From: Bacillota bacterium
GTDB lineage: Bacteria; Bacillota; Clostridia; Acetivibrionales; JAKOSZ01
Assembly (NCBI GenBank): GCA_029776555.1
Contig: JAKOSZ010000207.1
Coordinates: forward strand, 1 to 15,096
DNA length: 15,096 nt
Direction of reading: 5' to 3'
Shown piece by piece: positions 6,946 through 14,722 of the stretch. The translations under genes and the position numbers were made by a program. Numbering within the stretch: the stretch's first letter is position 1; each line of letters starts with the position of its first letter. The notes below the pieces were generated by a model. The model saw only the letters and a list, made by a program, of their open reading frames with translations, was not told the DNA's origin and searched no databases.

Positions 6946-7743
6946 TCAGACAACAATTACCTCCACCCCTTTTTCCCTTATGGCTTCCAGGGTATCCCCG
7001 TTGGCTTTGCTGTCGGTTATCAAAACGTCCACTTTTTCCATGGGGGCAATGGAAGAAAAGCTGACCCTGCCCACCTTGCTGAAATCGGCCACCACAATGG
7101 TGCTGTTGGCCCTGTCAATCATCTGTTTCATTAACTCCGCTTCCTGGTGCAGGTAGGTAGTTATTCCCTCATCGGGGCAGACGCCGTCTACCGAAAGGAT
7201 AAGCCGGTTTGCCTTGTACTTTTTAAGCTGGTTTATGGCGTCATCGCCGTAAATGAAATAGTAGCGGGGGTTGTAGCTGCCCCCCAGGAGGATGACCTGT
7301 ATGTTGCCGTAAAAGCCTATTTCGGAAGCGATGGCCACCGAATTGGTCACAATCTTTATGTCCTTGTGGTTTTTAAGCTCCCGGGCCACAAACAGGGATG
7401 TGGTTCCGGGATTGAACATCACGCTGTCGCCGTCTTTGATTAGTTTGGCGGCTTCCGCGGCGATTTTCTTCTTTTCTTCGGCGTTGGTGGCGGCCCGTTC
7501 ATTGAATGACATGCTGTAATAGGCCCTGACAGTGCTTACCGCGCCGCCGTGGACCCTCTCAAGGGCTCCTATCCGCTCCAGCTCCGCCAGGTCGTTCCTT
7601 ATGGACACCTCGGAGATATTAAACAGCCTGCTCAGCTCGGAGACCTTGACTTTGCCCTTTTCCGACAGTATTTGAATGATCCTGCTTCTTCTTTCTTCCA
7701 GGCCCAGTTCCCGGCCGCCGGAATTGGTGTTGCCGCTGTTCAT
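6946..7743 (-). CDS. DeoR-family transcriptional regulator
   Basis: The 265-residue protein is a standard DeoR/GlpR regulator. The N-terminal winged helix-turn-helix spans about 18-69: RIIQILSEKGKV, then the recognition part SELSRLFNISEVSIRNDL (35-52), then the wing RVHGGAV (63-69). The C-terminal phosphosugar-sensing domain has MFNPGTTSLFVARELK (GTT is the usual phosphate-binding turn), LSVDGV and VADFSKVG. Members usually repress a neighbouring sugar operon and release DNA when they bind a phosphorylated intermediate. Here the gene leads the aldolase, isomerase and kinase genes, so the effector may be the kinase product. GGAGGG lies ten bases before ATG, and a fair promoter (7764-7793) lies just upstream. 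The family assignment is secure; the effector is unknown. Confidence 0.93.
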   Translation of the reverse strand: MNSGNTNSGGRELGLEERRSRIIQILSEKGKVKVSELSRLFNISEVSIRNDLAELERIGALERVHGGAVSTVRAYYSMSFNERAATNAEEKKKIAAEAAKLIKDGDSVMFNPGTTSLFVARELKNHKDIKIVTNSVAIASEIGFYGNIQVILLGGSYNPRYYFIYGDDAINQLKKYKANRLILSVDGVCPDEGITTYLHQEAELMKQMIDRANSTIVVADFSKVGRVSFSSIAPMEKVDVLITDSKANGDTLEAIREKGVEVIVV

Positions 7744-7763
7744 GTTTATCTTCCCTCCGCCTT

Positions 7764-7793
7764 ATTTTAAAGACCTGAGCTGAATCGCGGCAA
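7764..7793 (-). promoter_or_regulatory. Candidate sigma-A promoter for the DeoR operon
   Basis: On the minus strand TTGCCG (7788-7793) and TAAAAT (7764-7769) are spaced by 18 bases. The predicted start lies about 15 bases before the DeoR ATG, over the ribosome site region. The -35 matches four of six consensus bases and the -10 five of six. It sits in the 100-base gap after the oxidoreductase gene, and could let DeoR, aldolase, isomerase and kinase be expressed apart from GH4. Confidence 0.4.
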
Positions 7794-7843
7794 TGCCGAT
7801 GCGCTCCAGCTCAATAGCAGCCTTTGTGTTTTAAAGCTCTCAA

Positions 7844-8974
7844 TTAAAGGGTGACCCACTGGGACAGCCTGTCCGATTCATAGGCCTTTTCCATGACGTA
7901 CTGTATATAGGCCCCGTCATGGAAGGAGGGGCTGGCAGGCTTCCCTTCATACACCGCCCTTAAGAAGCAGTAGAGGCTGTGGACATGGGCCCTGATCCAG
8001 CCGATGGCCGCCTTGGGGGATATAAACTCTCCGCCGGGTTTTTCATAGCGCTGGACGCACTCTATCCTGGTAAAGCCCCTGACTCCCCCGTGGGGCCGGT
8101 CGGAAACCGTATTGTCGTAATATTCCAGCCAGTTGGGGTCCATCAGGTTGAAGCGCAGGGCGCCCTTATCGCCATGGATTTCAAACCTGAGCTCGTCATT
8201 GGTGCCGGTGGCGATCTTTGAGGCTTCTATGCTGCCGAAAGCCCCGTTTTTCATTTCGGCGAGGATCAGCACCTGGTCCTCGGCTTCAACCTCTATCATC
8301 TCGCCGGACTTGGTCGGCCGCCTGGGGTAGATGGTCACCGTCTTTGCCAAAAGGGACCTGTACTCGCCCAGGAGATAGTACATGAGGTCCAGGATATGGG
8401 AACCCAGGTCGAAGAGTACGCCGCCCCCGCCCAGCCTCTTGTCCAGCTTCCAGCCGATGGGCTTGTCGGGGTCCACCGAGCCCGAATGGAGGTAGGAGGC
8501 CCTGAAGGACAGCACTTTCCCGATTCTGCCCTCGTCAATCAGCTCCTTCGCCCTCATGGTGGCGGGGAAAAAGCGGTTGTGAAACACTACCCGGGTGGTC
8601 AGGTTTTTGCCTTCCAGGCAGGCCAGTATCTCCCTGGCTTCGTCGCAACTTACGGTCAGCGGCTTGTCGCAGTAGACGTGTTTGCCGGTTTCAAGGGCTT
8701 TTATGACCGCATCCTTGTGAAAGACGTTGGGGGTGCAGATGTTTACCACCTGGATGTCTTCCCTGGAAAAGATCTGGTCCGGGTCCGTGGTGGCAAACTC
8801 AAAGCCGTTGGATTGCCTGGCGGCCTCGGCGGTCTCCATGTGGGCGGTGCAAACCCCTACCAGTTTTATTTTAAAAGGGAGATCCGAGTAATAGAGGGGT
8901 ATTGTCTTATAGCCATAGGTGTGGGCTTTGCCCATAAAACCGAAGCCCAGCATTCCTACTCCTATTTCCTTCAT
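7844..8974 (-). CDS. Gfo/Idh/MocA family oxidoreductase (second paralogue)
   Basis: The 376-residue protein begins with the Rossmann motif GFGFMG (10-15). It has DKP (103-105) with the conserved lysine K104, where most members have EKP, and GGGGVLFDLGSHILD (182-196) with D189 and H193 in the active-site region. The expected activity is NAD(P)-dependent oxidation or reduction of a sugar hydroxyl. GGAGGTGG precedes ATG, and the gene follows GH4 by only 16 bases, so the two are co-transcribed. GH4 enzymes make transient 3-keto sugars on their own bound NAD, and a neighbouring Gfo/Idh enzyme could reduce or make a stable 3-keto glycoside. It differs clearly from the plus-strand Gfo/Idh protein, so it probably acts on another substrate or step. 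Confidence 0.9.
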   Translation of the reverse strand: MKEIGVGMLGFGFMGKAHTYGYKTIPLYYSDLPFKIKLVGVCTAHMETAEAARQSNGFEFATTDPDQIFSREDIQVVNICTPNVFHKDAVIKALETGKHVYCDKPLTVSCDEAREILACLEGKNLTTRVVFHNRFFPATMRAKELIDEGRIGKVLSFRASYLHSGSVDPDKPIGWKLDKRLGGGGVLFDLGSHILDLMYYLLGEYRSLLAKTVTIYPRRPTKSGEMIEVEAEDQVLILAEMKNGAFGSIEASKIATGTNDELRFEIHGDKGALRFNLMDPNWLEYYDNTVSDRPHGGVRGFTRIECVQRYEKPGGEFISPKAAIGWIRAHVHSLYCFLRAVYEGKPASPSFHDGAYIQYVMEKAYESDRLSQWVTL

Positions 8975-8990
8975 TTTTCCACCTCCGCTT

Positions 8991-10334
8991 TTACCTGTAG
9001 TGTTTGCGCATCTCCTCGTGATAGGGGAGGTTAAGCAGTTCTTCCAGGAAGTTTCTGGCCTGTTCCTCGGTCTTATTGAACGGGTCCATCATGACAAGGC
9101 TTAAGAGAAGGTCCCTGTCTCCCTTTTCAAAGGCGGCCAGCTCCATCTCCACAGGCCCGATCCTGTCCCTGTAAACGTAGGCCAGGATGTGCCTCGGAAG
9201 CCCTGACGTCCTTATGCCCTGGACGCCCTTCCTGCTTACCAGGGCCGGCACCTCCACCGCGTAGTCCCTGGGTATGCCGGGGACCAGTTCGCCTTCGTTT
9301 AATATATTCACGATGATGACCCTTTCCACATCGCAGGCCAGGGATTCAACCAGGGGTATTATGGGCTCACTGGATTTCTGCCCGGGGAAGGCCTCGGTCA
9401 TTTTTATGTTCGGGTCCCGGGCTATCCTGTGCATGTTTTCAACCTGCTTCAGGCCGCCTTCAAAGTAGCCCTGGAACCACTTCCAGGGGTCTTCCTGCCA
9501 CTTCTTTTCCACTTCAGGGTCGGTGTGGTACCAGTAGCCCCAGGAGCCTCCTCCGGGGGTGGCGGTGTCGCCGATGGGGAACACCCCGAACCTCTTAAAG
9601 ATGTCCACCGGCTTGGGACCCTGGTGGTTGCTGGTGGAGCACTTCTCAAAGTACTCGCCGCTTTTTTCTTCTATCCATTTTTTGAGGAGGGGATAGGCGT
9701 CTTCGCCGTTGTAGTAAAACTTGGTGAGCCATATGAAGTGGTTTACTCCCGGCACCTCAAAGGATATCTTGCTGGGGTCGAGGCCGATGGTCCTGGCCAG
9801 GTAGCGCACCCCGCCGTAGCCGTGGCACATTCCCACCAGGTTCAGGTCCCTGTACTTGCGCTTTAGGTATGTGACTCCGGCCTGGACCGGGTTTGCCACC
9901 ATGATGAGCCACGCTTTGGGGCTGAGCTCCAGGATGTCTTTTACTATGTCTTCCATGAGCTTAAGCTGGTAGAAGTTGATCCAGAAGGCCTCGTCGTGCA
10001 CTATGTGGAGCCCGCCGAAGTAATAGCCGTGCTTCTTGGCTATCTCCCAGCCTTCACGAAGCCTGCTGTGGCTGGCGGCAAGGGCCGTGTTTATTACAAA
10101 ATCGGCTCCCGCAATGGACCGGCGCCGGTCGGTGGTTTTTTCCAGGTTGAGCTTTATGCCCACCTCTTCGGCGTACCTTTTGCAGATTAAATAAGCGGTT
10201 TCAAGCCTTTCCTCGTTTATGTCCATGAGGCTGATGGTGCTGTCCTGAAGATTGGGGGTCAGGCAGATGTCCTTTATGATATTTAGGGAGAATACGGCGC
10301 TGCCGGCGCCTATAACACTAATTTTTACCGCCAT
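8991..10334 (-). CDS. GH4-family NAD-dependent glycosidase
   Basis: The 447-residue protein fits glycoside hydrolase family 4 (AglA, MelA, LplD types). GAGSAVFS (9-16) is the NAD-binding loop. ANPVQ (147-151) is the family Asn-Pro motif. GMCHGYGG (168-175) gives the metal-binding Cys170, and PGVNHFIW (195-202) gives His199; in T. maritima AglA these positions bind Mn. GH4 enzymes oxidise C3, eliminate the aglycone and reduce again, so they need NAD and Mn and split alpha or beta bonds alike. No signal peptide is seen, so the substrate is cytoplasmic, perhaps imported as a disaccharide or as a glucuronide. The CHG stretch suits the alpha-glucosidase/galactosidase/glucuronidase branches rather than proving one. 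AAGGAG lies a few bases before ATG. The aminotransferase hairpin ends about 45 bases upstream. Confidence 0.92.
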   Translation of the reverse strand: MAVKISVIGAGSAVFSLNIIKDICLTPNLQDSTISLMDINEERLETAYLICKRYAEEVGIKLNLEKTTDRRRSIAGADFVINTALAASHSRLREGWEIAKKHGYYFGGLHIVHDEAFWINFYQLKLMEDIVKDILELSPKAWLIMVANPVQAGVTYLKRKYRDLNLVGMCHGYGGVRYLARTIGLDPSKISFEVPGVNHFIWLTKFYYNGEDAYPLLKKWIEEKSGEYFEKCSTSNHQGPKPVDIFKRFGVFPIGDTATPGGGSWGYWYHTDPEVEKKWQEDPWKWFQGYFEGGLKQVENMHRIARDPNIKMTEAFPGQKSSEPIIPLVESLACDVERVIIVNILNEGELVPGIPRDYAVEVPALVSRKGVQGIRTSGLPRHILAYVYRDRIGPVEMELAAFEKGDRDLLLSLVMMDPFNKTEEQARNFLEELLNLPYHEEMRKHYR

Positions 10335-10377
10335 AGGTATCGCTCCTTTTTTATTATTTTCCTGGGGGTTAAAAGGC

Positions 10378-10421
10378 CTGCGGGGGAAAGATTGGGGCTT
10401 AACCCTTATTTCCCCCGGCAG
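10378..10421 (-). terminator. Terminator-like hairpin after the aminotransferase
   Basis: On the minus strand CTGCCGGGGGAAA pairs with TTTCCCCCGCAG with one bulged base, and GGG/CCC can pair inside the loop. It begins one base after the aminotransferase stop codon. Only GCCTTTTAA follows, so the U tract is weak. It probably ends or reduces transcription before GH4, but read-through is possible. Confidence 0.5.
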
Positions 10422-10422
10422 T

Positions 10423-11775
10423 TTAGCCTAAGAGTTCTCTTTCAACCTCCGCTATGGACTCTTCGATTATGTCGAGGCCCTTGTGGGCAAGGTCGTCATC
10501 CATTATCATGGGAGGAGACAGCCTTAAGATATGCCCTGCAGGCACCCATGCCAGGCCTTTGCTGAAGGCCCTCTGGTATACCTTCCTGCCGGCTTCTTCA
10601 AAGGGCTCCTTGGTGTTCTTGTCCCTGACCAGCTCGATGGCCAGGAGGCAGCCTTTCCCCCTTACGTCGCCCACAATCCTGAACTCCTCTTTCATCTTTT
10701 CCATTCTCTTTAAGAAGAGCTCGCCAAGGTGGGCGGCCCTTTCGCAGAGGTTTTCTTCCTCAATCACCTCAATGGATGCCAGGGCAGCCGCACAGGCCAT
10801 GGGGTTGCCTCCGTAGCTGGAGGAAGCGCTGATTTTTTCTATGGCCTCGCCGAATTTTTCGGATATGATCATGGCCGTTACGGGGAAACCGTTTCCAAAG
10901 CCTTTTCCTACCGTGGTTATGTCAGGCGTCGTGTTCCAGTGTTCCATGGCGAACATCTTCCCCGTCCTGGCCATGCAGGTCAAAACCTCGTCGGCAAAGA
11001 GCAGGGCCTTGTGCTTGTCGGCTATTTTTCTAAGCTTGGGGATAAACTCATCCGGCGGGATTATGGACCCGGCCCAGCCCTGGATGGGTTCCAGCACTAT
11101 GGCGGCAACCTGGCCGGTGGTTTCGTTGGTAATGACCTTGTCGACAAAGTCGGCGCAGTAGGTGTTGCACTCCGGGTATTTCATGTTGAAGGGGCACCTG
11201 TAACAGTAAGGCCTGGGGGCAAGGAAGAAACCGGGAGCCCTCATGCCCTGGCTCCTGTCAACAATGGCGCAGCTCACCGCCCCCATGGTTTTCCCATGGA
11301 AGTCCCTCCAGAAGGAGATGAACTCGAACTTGCCGGTGGCCGCCCTTGCGGCTCTTAAGCCCGCTTCAACGGCCGTGGTTCCGCTGTCGTAGAGCTGGAT
11401 TCCTTTCAAGTCTCCCATTGTTATGGAGGCCAGCTTTTCAAGGAGTTTCATTTTAATTTCAGTGGTAAAATCGTGGCAGTTCATGAGCTGTTTGGCATAG
11501 TGAGCCACTGCTTCGCTGACCTTGGGGTGGCAGTGGCCGAGGCCGGTGACGTAAATTCCTGAAGAGAAGTCTATGAATACGTTGCCGTCTACGTCGGTTA
11601 AGGTGCAGCCTTTACCCGAATGGAAAACCACAGGGAAAAGCCTCACCTGGCTGGAATAGCCCTTCATGTACCTGGATGCTCTCTGGTGGTATTCGCGGGA
11701 TTTGGGGCCGGGAAGTTCCGTCTTAATCACGGGAAGGGATTTGGCGTCTGCTTTGGCCCAGTTCTTAGAGTACAC
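10423..11775 (-). CDS. Class III PLP-dependent aminotransferase
   Basis: The 450-residue protein is a fold-type I, class III aminotransferase (4-aminobutyrate, ornithine, acetylornithine group). Visible marks are DSGTTAVEAGLRAAR (130-144) for cofactor phosphate, FHGKT (159-163), LFADEV with the pyridine-binding Asp (D262), and TVGKGFGNGFP with the PLP lysine K291. It would move an amino group from an amine or omega-amino acid to a keto acid in the cytoplasm. PYCYRCPF through CNTYC (189-207) holds four cysteines (191, 194, 203, 207), also seen in some GABA-aminotransferase relatives, where they could bind a metal or stay structural. The start is GTG, with AAAGGGGGG about ten bases upstream. 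It has its own strong promoter (11820-11848) and a hairpin after its stop, so it may be a single-gene unit. Its substrate and any link to the sugar genes are unknown. Confidence 0.93.
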   Translation of the reverse strand: MYSKNWAKADAKSLPVIKTELPGPKSREYHQRASRYMKGYSSQVRLFPVVFHSGKGCTLTDVDGNVFIDFSSGIYVTGLGHCHPKVSEAVAHYAKQLMNCHDFTTEIKMKLLEKLASITMGDLKGIQLYDSGTTAVEAGLRAARAATGKFEFISFWRDFHGKTMGAVSCAIVDRSQGMRAPGFFLAPRPYCYRCPFNMKYPECNTYCADFVDKVITNETTGQVAAIVLEPIQGWAGSIIPPDEFIPKLRKIADKHKALLFADEVLTCMARTGKMFAMEHWNTTPDITTVGKGFGNGFPVTAMIISEKFGEAIEKISASSSYGGNPMACAAALASIEVIEEENLCERAAHLGELFLKRMEKMKEEFRIVGDVRGKGCLLAIELVRDKNTKEPFEEAGRKVYQRAFSKGLAWVPAGHILRLSPPMIMDDDLAHKGLDIIEESIAEVERELLG

Positions 11776-11819
11776 TGAAAAGACCCCCCTTTATGGATTT
11801 TCATTACAGTTTCATTTTG

Positions 11820-11848
11820 ATTATACAATGCTTATGTTTATGCGTCAA
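11820..11848 (-). promoter_or_regulatory. Strong sigma-A promoter for the aminotransferase gene
   Basis: On the minus strand TTGACG (11843-11848, five of six) and TATAAT (11820-11825, perfect) have the ideal 17-base spacer. The predicted start, near 11813, leaves about 38 bases of leader before the GTG start codon. It lies in the 99-base gap after the TtuA-like gene and is among the best promoters in the window. Confidence 0.83.
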
Positions 11849-11874
11849 TGAAGTTACGAATCGGCTGTTACTCT

Positions 11875-12813
11875 TCAGGGGTCCACCGCCTCCTGGCCCG
11901 CAGCACTCATTTTTATCCTGTCCGCCAGGGCGCAGACAAAACACTTGCCATCCTGCAGGGTCTTGCAGCCGCACCGGACGCAGTGGTTTACATCGCCTGT
12001 GTCTTCAGAGGCTTCCTTTAAGGACGGTTTCAGGTCCTTAATGAACTTAAAGTAGAAGTAAGTCTTTGTGCCGGGATACTGGTCCTCAAGGCGGTTTAAA
12101 ATGTCCTTGTAAAAGTGGGTGGTGGCACCCCTGGAATAGGGGCATTTTTCATCAACGTATCCAATGGAAAACAGGTCCGCGTAGTCTTTCATTTCCCGGT
12201 CGGTTATCCTCACCGCCGGCTTTACCTTTTTCACCATGCCGGTTTCGGCCTCAAGAACGGGAGACTGCCTCCTTAAGTAGCCCATCTGCCAGTGAAGGAC
12301 GTTGCCTAAAAGAAGGGCGGTCTCGTCGTCCAGGTTGTGGGCGGTGGCGCAGACATCACAGTTCAGCCCTTTGGCCAGCCTGTTAAAGGCATGCCTCTTT
12401 AAGGTGCCGCAAAGGGAGCACACGGGCTTCCTGGAAAACTTAAGGGCGCTTTCAAATTCAAAGCCGAAGATGTCCCGGAAGCGGTAAACCTTTAAATCGG
12501 CGCCGGTTTCCTCCGCAAACTTCCTGACCACCGCTTCGGACTTCTCAAAGTAGTCGCCCTGCCTCACGTTGATGTGGACCGTCTGGACACTGTATCCCAG
12601 CTCCCTTAAGACATTCCAGAGGACCATGCTGTCCTTGCCCCCTGAAACCCCCAGGAGGATCCTGTCTTTCTTTGAAAACATCCGGTAGCTTTTGATGACC
12701 CTTTCTACCTGGTAGTGTATATGTTCCTTGTAGTGCAGCGGGCAAAAATTCGCGTTGTGCCTCGGAACCTGGACTACCGCTGCCCCCTTACAAACTTTGC
12801 ATTTCATTGGCAT
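11875..12813 (-). CDS. ttuA: TtuA-like tRNA 2-thiouridine synthase (TIGR00269-type ATP-PPase)
   Basis: The 312-residue protein has the full TtuA/Ncs6 layout. An N-terminal zinc site has C5, C8, C24 and H27. The PP-loop SGGKDS (57-62) activates the tRNA uridine by adenylation. C132, C135 (CSLC) and C224 match the cysteines 130, 133 and 222 that hold the 4Fe-4S cluster of T. thermophilus TtuA. A C-terminal zinc site uses C278, C281, C291 and C294. TtuA makes 2-thiouridine at position 54 (ribothymidine) of tRNA, which stabilises tRNA in thermophiles. Start may be the ATG at 12811-12813 or the one six bases downstream; GAGGG fits the second better. Its sulfur donor TtuB is not in the window. A TtcA or Ncs6-type wobble role is less likely given the paired zinc sites. 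Its stop is 27 bases before the aminotransferase promoter. Confidence 0.88.
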   Translation of the reverse strand: MPMKCKVCKGAAVVQVPRHNANFCPLHYKEHIHYQVERVIKSYRMFSKKDRILLGVSGGKDSMVLWNVLRELGYSVQTVHINVRQGDYFEKSEAVVRKFAEETGADLKVYRFRDIFGFEFESALKFSRKPVCSLCGTLKRHAFNRLAKGLNCDVCATAHNLDDETALLLGNVLHWQMGYLRRQSPVLEAETGMVKKVKPAVRITDREMKDYADLFSIGYVDEKCPYSRGATTHFYKDILNRLEDQYPGTKTYFYFKFIKDLKPSLKEASEDTGDVNHCVRCGCKTLQDGKCFVCALADRIKMSAAGQEAVDP

Positions 12814-12919
12814 CCCTCACCCTGTCTTTTGTTCTTGGAAGTGTTCTTCCGGCAAGACTCCGGATGAAGTGGTCCAGCGTGAAAATTTAACATAAAAAAA
12901 TGCTTTTAGGCTTGTTTCA

Positions 12920-12948
12920 ATTATATTTTATTTACCTTCCAATGCCAA
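12920..12948 (-). promoter_or_regulatory. Sigma-A promoter for the TtuA-like gene
   Basis: On the minus strand TTGGCA (12943-12948, five of six) and TATAAT (12920-12925, perfect) are 17 bases apart. The start would be near 12913, giving a leader of about 100 bases to the ATG. In that leader TCCGG can pair with CCGGA, or GGAAG with CTTCC, across bases 12835-12863. These foldings exclude each other, but no U-run follows, so attenuation is not claimed. Confidence 0.75.
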
Positions 12949-12959
12949 TATGGTAAAAT
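12931..12959 (+). promoter_or_regulatory. Divergent plus-strand extended -10 promoter
   Basis: TTTACC (12931-12936), a 17-base spacer and TAAAAT (12954-12959) form a fair sigma-A promoter. TGG just before the -10 element gives the extended -10 TGn motif. The start would be near 12966, only about 16 to 28 bases before the first codon of the next gene. It shares 18 bases with the minus-strand promoter at 12920-12948, so RNA polymerase probably cannot fill both at once. Confidence 0.65.
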
Positions 12960-12981
12960 CGGTATGAAAAAAATCTAAGCT

Positions 12982-14709
12982 GTGGTGTTTGACATGAAGG
13001 AACTTTGCGGCGTTCTGGCCCTTGTAAACCGGAAGTCCGAATACTACGGGGACTATGAGAGGTACATAAGGCCTTATCTTTTACACTTCGGCTTTCCCCT
13101 GGAGGAAGCGGATGTCAATGACGGGCCGGATTTGGCCGGCTTTCCCGAATACTCCTTAATTTTAGCCGGTCACAGGATGCTTCTCCCCAAAGGAGAAGGA
13201 AGAAGCTTCTTTAAGGCCATAGGGGATGCGGTGGAAAAGGGAACGGGCTTTGTGAGCTTTGACCCCTGGGTATTTGAATGGACTGAAGCCTGCCCGGGCC
13301 TTGTCTCAAAACAGGGGGCTTCGCTTAAGGCCTCAAGCCTTAGAATTGTTGACAACTCCCATTACATAACCGAAAAACACGGACAAGGTGAAAGCATAGA
13401 GCTCCTTAGTGACGTCTTCGTGGAGTATTCAAGCATGCTTAAAGACGGCGTCGTGTTGATAAGGGCCGGAAAGGCTGCCCTGCTTGAGGCGGGCCTTTAC
13501 GGCAGGGGGCGCCTGGTCAAGTGGAATGACATGAGCTGGATGTCTCACCGGGTGCGGGGACCGGTTTTCGGCATGGACGACCTGCTGTGGAGGGGAATGG
13601 TCTGGGCGGCCAGGAAACCGGCGGTAATGCTGGGAATGCCGCCAATGGTCACCATGCGGGTGGATGACGTCTGGGGGTCTGAGAGAAGCCGCCATGAAAA
13701 CCCCCTCTACTGGCTGGATGTCTGCGTCAGGTACGGCTTAAAGCCCTGGCTGGGGATTTTCCTCTATAACCTGTCCCCCAGGGCTGTCGGTATTTTAAGG
13801 GAACACATGAAAACAGGCGCGGTTACCGTTTTTCCCCACGCCTTCTCGGGCAATGAAAGGCAGATAGACAACAGTCCCTTTGTGGAGGACTGGATATATT
13901 TTGACCACAGGAATTTCAAAAGCTACAGCGACGAAGTCCTGAAACTCAACATGCTGAAGACGAAGCGCTGGCTTGACATAAACCGCATCTGGCCGCTTTC
14001 AAGGGTGGCCATACCCCATTACTATGAGATGGGGGCCAATGCCATACCCTACCTGCTGGAATGGGGCTGCGAGTTTACGGGGGTCCATATGCCCCCCGGG
14101 GTGCCCTATTTCGCCCCCGGCGGCGATAAAGGCTGGCTTAAAGGCGGGCCTTTCAGGCTGTACGAGGACGGCGGAAGGGACGTCAGCCGGCCGGTGTATT
14201 ACGCGGACTACCTGAAGGTAGAGGGCTTCCCCGAATATGACGGCAAGCTCTTTAACTGCGTGGCGGAGATACGGGACATAAAGGGCTATGAATGGGCCCC
14301 GGACAACAATGTGGAGGGCTCTGTGGCCGCGGGGGTAAAGCAGCTCAAGCGCTCCTTCGACAGCATGGTGCTGGCAACCCTTTTCACCCATGAGTCGGAT
14401 TACATACAGAACATAAGCCCTGAGAACTGGGAGCGGATAATAGAGGGTATTGCCGGGGAAATAGGGAGCTTAAACCCCATCTGCGTCACCTATGACTACG
14501 CCTGCGCCTATGTAAGGGCCAGAAACGGGATCAGGCTTCTTAAAGCCGTCTGCCAGGGCGGCTCTGTCAGCTTAAACCTGGAAGGGCAAAGCGGCATGGA
14601 AGTCATGTGTTACGTATTTACCGAAGATTCTAAGGGCAGGATTTGCAGCAGGCTTTATCCGATACCGGCGGTGGACGGAAAAGCAAAAGCTGAAATAAAA
14701 CTTGATTGA
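12982..14709 (+). CDS. Uncharacterised protein with NodB-like polysaccharide-deacetylase-type domain
   Basis: I do not recognise this 575-residue protein by name. Residues 1 to about 215 resemble an amidotransferase-like domain (YSLILAGHRMLLPKGEGR, 57-74, and GRGRLVKWN, 174-182), as is often fused to carbohydrate enzymes. Residues about 220-500 look like a NodB/polysaccharide-deacetylase-type beta/alpha barrel: MRVDDVWG with paired acids D228 and D229, then FPHAF (H286), IPHYY (H346) and FTHES (H470) as possible metal ligands. A short C-terminal beta tail (515-575) follows. No signal peptide or membrane segment is seen, so it seems cytoplasmic. The start may be GTG 12982 or ATG 12994; neither has a good ribosome site, and a nearby GGTG favours the ATG. 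The next gene starts 13 bases after its stop with a strong ribosome site, so they form an operon. Sugar-modifying hydrolase is inference. Confidence 0.72.
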   Translation: MVFDMKELCGVLALVNRKSEYYGDYERYIRPYLLHFGFPLEEADVNDGPDLAGFPEYSLILAGHRMLLPKGEGRSFFKAIGDAVEKGTGFVSFDPWVFEWTEACPGLVSKQGASLKASSLRIVDNSHYITEKHGQGESIELLSDVFVEYSSMLKDGVVLIRAGKAALLEAGLYGRGRLVKWNDMSWMSHRVRGPVFGMDDLLWRGMVWAARKPAVMLGMPPMVTMRVDDVWGSERSRHENPLYWLDVCVRYGLKPWLGIFLYNLSPRAVGILREHMKTGAVTVFPHAFSGNERQIDNSPFVEDWIYFDHRNFKSYSDEVLKLNMLKTKRWLDINRIWPLSRVAIPHYYEMGANAIPYLLEWGCEFTGVHMPPGVPYFAPGGDKGWLKGGPFRLYEDGGRDVSRPVYYADYLKVEGFPEYDGKLFNCVAEIRDIKGYEWAPDNNVEGSVAAGVKQLKRSFDSMVLATLFTHESDYIQNISPENWERIIEGIAGEIGSLNPICVTYDYACAYVRARNGIRLLKAVCQGGSVSLNLEGQSGMEVMCYVFTEDSKGRICSRLYPIPAVDGKAKAEIKLD

Positions 14710-14722
14710 CAGGAGGATGGAA

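Noticed and set aside
12835..12863. Alternative hairpins in the TtuA-like leader as an attenuator or riboswitch
   Set aside because: Stems are only five pairs and no terminator U-run is present.
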